A stretch of DNA of 64,000 nt from Monilinia fructicola (lineage: Eukaryota > Ascomycota > Leotiomycetes > Helotiales > Sclerotiniaceae), in NCBI GenBank assembly GCA_008692225.1, contig VICG01000006.1, positions 2,315,001 through 2,379,000 on the forward strand, given 5' to 3'. This document shows positions 59,958-64,000 of the stretch, one piece after another (within the stretch, counting starts at the first letter, position 1; each line of letters starts with the position of its first letter). The notes beneath the pieces were generated by a model. It did no database searches. It saw only the letters and a list, made by a program, of their open reading frames with translations, and was not told the origin of the DNA. The translations under genes and the position numbers were made by a program.

Positions 59958-60315
59958 ATCTTCGCAGCGGCCTTACATCCTCAAGCAAAAGCGACAATGG
60001 CAGGCTGACGATCGATAGCTGATGGCTGGAATATGGGCATGGTAGGGGGCGTAGGAGATGAAGAAATGGCCTACGTAAGTATATCATCTGTCTAGAACCT
60101 GGGCTTGCTAGCTCTAGCACTACTATATATACCGGATCTGCAAACCGATATGCGATGAAATGTACAGGATGGCTAGCTGGAGCGAGATCACATGAGAGGA
60201 TATGTCGATTCGGGTTTGCATCGTTGGGATGGTTCTTGGGATTCTTGGGGTTGGATATTGGTAGTTTGTTGTGGAAAGAGTTTGGGTATGGTATATCATC
60301 TAGATATCTACCCAC

Positions 60316-62807
60316 CCACCCACCTACCTACCTACCTAAAAACTCTGTAGATGAGATAGGATGGTAGAGTAGAGCACTAGACGTCTCAAAAGCAAGCTTG
60401 AGACGTGGCGGCAATCTGATCAAAATCCCATAATCCCAAACAAAACATCCATTCAATTGAACAGCGTCGAGGTTAAATCAAGACACAAAACTCGCGCCAG
60501 TAGCATCACGCAACAACGGGGGAAGAAGAAAAGAAAGGTATTGGGAAAACTCCATCTTGATCTCATGGTGAATATTCACATAGATATAGCATTCCAAGTA
60601 CTACTACCTGGCACGAAGCGCAAGAAGTAATTTCTCGTGCTGACGTTACTGGACCAGTCTAGTTCGTCTTGGTGCAACCAGATATCTTAATCCGCGTTTC
60701 CCAATTCGGTTACTCATGGTACCGATTCTGTTGAGGAGGAGTAGAATTGAAGTGCATACACCATCACGGCTCCTGGCCCCCCACCGCCATCCCCCAAAGA
60801 TATCCTAGCGTCCAAAGGAATCCCTCAAACAGGTGCATTGTATGATGCAAACACCCCTAGTGCCATGCGAGAAACCCCTTCAAAATTTCCCAATTCGAAA
60901 AAAAGTTCTCACAAGACACATCTCCAGATCCTACCACAGACTTAGGCTTCCGAGCTACTCATGATTTGGAGATGATATGACGTTCCCCAGAGCAATCCAG
61001 ATCAACATTGCGCTGCCATGCGACATTGGATATTAGACCCGAATGAAAGCAGCTAAAATAGTCAGGACATGACATGACATGACATCGGAGGTTTTATTAT
61101 ACGCTACCGCTACGGCGGAACAATAGCGTCGTCATACGAGCCACATCTATTTTCCCAAAGCAACCATTTTCGAAAAAAAATTTCCACCCCAATCCAAATT
61201 GGTGGGAAGCCGCGATGGTTAAACGGTTCTGTTTGAGTGACACTTCTTATTTTGGCCGGTCAATAATCGGGACGCTGCTCGGAGGGTCAGGCTATTCCTC
61301 GTTCTTCCTAACATGACAAAGGCGTCAGGCAGATCCCCGAACCACGAAGATTGATATCATCAATCCAAGGAATTTGAGAGGGGAGAAAAGGACAGGTGGC
61401 TTGAGATACAAGTTTCAATTCTAGTGTGTAGCGACAAATCGCTCTAATACATCTTCTCAAGAACGACTTTTCTAGAGGAAATACGGCATCTTGACGTCCA
61501 TATCTTTATCAAGATATCATCCACCCAAATATACACCAACAGTACCCAAGATGAAGCTTACTGGACTTGAGGAAGAAAATATGAGAAATAGCTGCTAAAG
61601 AGGTAAGAGAAATCGCAGCAGCGGGGCAATCATCTTCTTTTCACTACCATAAACGCGCCCTGATCGGTGCAATGAAGCCTGGGTGATTTGAACATGGTGT
61701 AAGAAGTTCATGCTAGTATTAGAAGTAGGGTTACTACCTACTAGCACTATATATATTCCTCCCCGTATTTAGTATGAACCAATTGGATCCCAAGATGACG
61801 TTAGCAAACCTCTCCATAGTGAAAGGCAAGCATTGGAAGAAAGAAACGATATTGAGTGTAGAAGATGGAATCTGTTGATATGATAGCCTCACCTCCAGCC
61901 GTTGAGTACCCAAAGAATGCAAAGATGGCAGCTCAAAGTGTCTAGTGAAATGGGAGCTCGTCGAAAGGCAAAGTATTAATCGCGGTAACTTTTTCTCTTC
62001 ATGTGCGCACGCCTCATATTAGCTGTACTGTATGAACCAGAGACCGCCATGATTGAGCTTAAAATCAACCTTATTTTCAAAGACACATTTCATTTCGAGC
62101 TTTTGATTTTAAGGTATGCCGTCGTGTTTAACACCAGCTTGATCTCCCCATCTTCTCACTCCGCCATGACTGGAGTACGAGTACCAGGAAATATCGCATG
62201 TGCAGTGTACTCAGCGTCTAGCCTCTGGCTCCAAAAATGGCTGCGTTCGTTTACCAGCACTGTGTATCAACACCATCACTATAATGGTTGGTGTGATAAT
62301 GGTCTCGAAAGTAGCATATTTTCTGTGGCAATTGGTAAAGTCGTTGCTCGTAACCTCATAGAATGCACAGTAGGCTTCGTCATTCCGATTAGTTTCGACG
62401 CAATCTGTCGTTCGTGTTGCAGCCCGGCCTGATACCAGGTAGAAATCCTAACGTTCAAGACTCACAATCACATGTAGTGACCATCTTTTTCAATTAGCCG
62501 TAAGATAGACAGATACCTGATACTCACGAGTGGAATGGAGATAGGAAGCTGTGCCAACTAGAGACAATTGCAAACCTTCTAATCTCATACTTTCTTACCC
62601 CTTCCACCCCCTCCACGTCGCAAGATTTGGTGCATATTGTACTTACATCACATCATCGTTGAAAATCTAGACCATGTTCTCATATATCACACGAATTGTA
62701 AGTTGTAACTTGTAACAAAACAAGCCATTCACCTAAATGAGCTTTCTACATGCGTACCCACTGAGGTATATTTCCTACTGGTTCGCATCTGAAAACCGGG
62801 CCGCCTG
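60316..62807. other. Intergenic, no gene recognised
   Basis: About 2.5 kb of ordinary composition without convincing coding potential. The longest frame (62001-62432, +) lacks any motif. A short GACAT tandem lies at 61069-61084. CACC/TACC units lie at 60308-60338. Confidence 0.4.
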
Positions 62808-64000
62808 CTATGAACGTGTATCCAAACATGACGGCGAAGCCCTTCCCTCCAGTCGCGCAAAATAAGAAATTTCGTCTCCGACGCATCTTACTTCATAGTA
62901 CAGTACACATCCTCCTCTTCTCACTACCGATCGAATCAAGTACAAAAATCGGAACGATCGGCTGTTCAAACCCACCCTCGTAAATCTCACCGCGACAGAG
63001 TAAATCCCAGAATAAATAAATCCCTCATACTCTATGCGCGGTAAGGACGGCATATGCACTCCGTACAGTATAAGCAATCGGTCCATCCATTATGTTTTCC
63101 CCGATAAATTTTATGGAGTCATGTTTGCTTGTCCTGGGGAGCTGAGGCATCTTCCGAAAGACTGTTTCGAGAATGGTAAAGGTCGTTAAACGAATGAATG
63201 CTCCAATTGAAAGAGTTGGATAACCTACTGTACCAGGCTACATAGTACATAGTACATAGTACATACTGTAGTACATACATACTGTACTGCAGACTAGTGT
63301 ATGCAAAATGGTACACATAGTCCCTGGAAAAGTCTATGACCGCTGTCCAGTATCCAGTATCCAGTGTCCATACATACATACAGTATGTCTCCACCGGAAA
63401 TCGCGGAATAAGTTTGAGGCGAACAAACGAACCTATCGATCAAGATTCGCCACGTCGTAATATTTGCATTCTTGGTATTCCTTGATGTCTGAATTATGTC
63501 AATTGATCTCCTTTGGGTAATGCACTAGAAGGATCTTGGAAGCTATAGAATATTCTTAGTGTGAACAGGGCTGATTCGTATACCTCCCGAAGTATCTCCA
63601 GAGTTTTTCTTGTTATACGACATTCCAGGTTCATACAGTATTTGATTCGGTTTGGTTTAGAACGAACAAGAGATGCATGCAGTACTGTATGAGTAGTAAT
63701 TTGGTCGATCTCTATACAGTACCGTACTCCGTATACTGCATCGTACCCTGAGCAGTCAGTCTCCAAGAACTCTTACAGTACAGTCAGTACCTGTAGGTCC
63801 GGAATTTGAGTTTCCTCTTCCCCAAGCATGAGATTCTCTTCTCCACTGAGTAAGATCATTCCGAAGCAGGACTGTACTCCGTACAGGAAGACATCTTCCT
63901 CTTCAATACTGTAACTTTCTGCAGCTCCAGTGTTCTCCACAGTTTGAGTTCTTCTTCGCCTTCCCCTTTCTTCTCTGCATGTGGTTCCCCGTCAACTTGT
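62808..64000. other. Intergenic, rich in GTACTGTAC and TACTCCGTA motifs
   Basis: No gene is recognised. CATAGTA units lie at 63238-63262. GTACAGTA/TACTGTAC-type sequences recur (for example 63062-63070, 63278-63286, 63683-63690, 63714-63722, 63775-63790). Two exact TACTCCGTA sites lie at 63725 and 63875. Confidence 0.4.

Noticed and set aside
62001..62432. 143-codon open frame starting MCARLILAVLYE
   Set aside because: No motif, no coding-like composition, and no support from neighbours.

Overview
The window looks like nuclear DNA of a filamentous ascomycete. Its genes carry short GT-AG introns of about 40-110 nt with CTRAC-type branch sites, two tRNA genes have introns, and gene-rich DNA of ordinary composition alternates with extremely AT-rich gene-free islands of the kind left by repeat-induced point mutation (RIP). 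Protein character suggests Leotiomycetes, perhaps Sclerotiniaceae; that placement is inference only.

Layout. 0-6 kb: a disrupted Ras GTPase gene (+), then a GC-rich hypothetical gene (-). 6.8-8.3 kb: three tRNA genes on the minus strand (Arg, Glu, Gln). 8.8-9.9 kb: a short-chain dehydrogenase (-). 11-12.3 kb: an unresolved coding-like stretch. 14.4-15.6 kb: a three-exon hypothetical protein (+). 16.4-18.4 kb: AT-rich island. 19.1-22.5 kb: a KAP114/importin-9 type karyopherin (-). 24.3-25.2 kb: REV7, divergent from it. 26.4-27.5 kb: a LYC1-type acetyltransferase (-). 28.6-30.2 kb: AT-rich island. 31.5-32.5 kb: a long field of 9-bp tandem repeats. 33.7-35.9 kb: an RNF216/TRIAD3-type RBR ubiquitin ligase (+). 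36-38 kb: unresolved proline-rich coding-like DNA. 39.2-40.0 kb: the 5' part of a DCC1 gene (-). 40.4-45.2 kb: the largest AT-rich island, with nested inverted-repeat elements. 47.3-52.1 kb: a RhoGEF (+). 53.4-55.1 kb: a membrane-anchored MOSC/mARC-like protein (-). 56.1-57.7 kb: a secreted histidine phosphatase (+). 58-64 kb: mostly non-coding, with one weak gene candidate.

The genes are ordinary housekeeping functions (nuclear import, translesion synthesis, cohesion, ubiquitination, Rho signalling, lysine catabolism) and do not form a pathway cluster. I found no new multi-gene system. The most distinctive material is the island at 40.4-45.2 kb: paired MITE-like palindromes flank mirrored microsatellites and two terminal-inverted-repeat elements, one of which hosts a little-mutated LTR-like insertion.

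A caution for anyone using this sequence: nearly every recognisable gene is interrupted by single-base frame shifts, mostly one extra base in a homopolymer run. The same pattern in unrelated essential genes points to consensus error rather than pseudogenes. The Ras locus is different: its third exon is damaged far more heavily.
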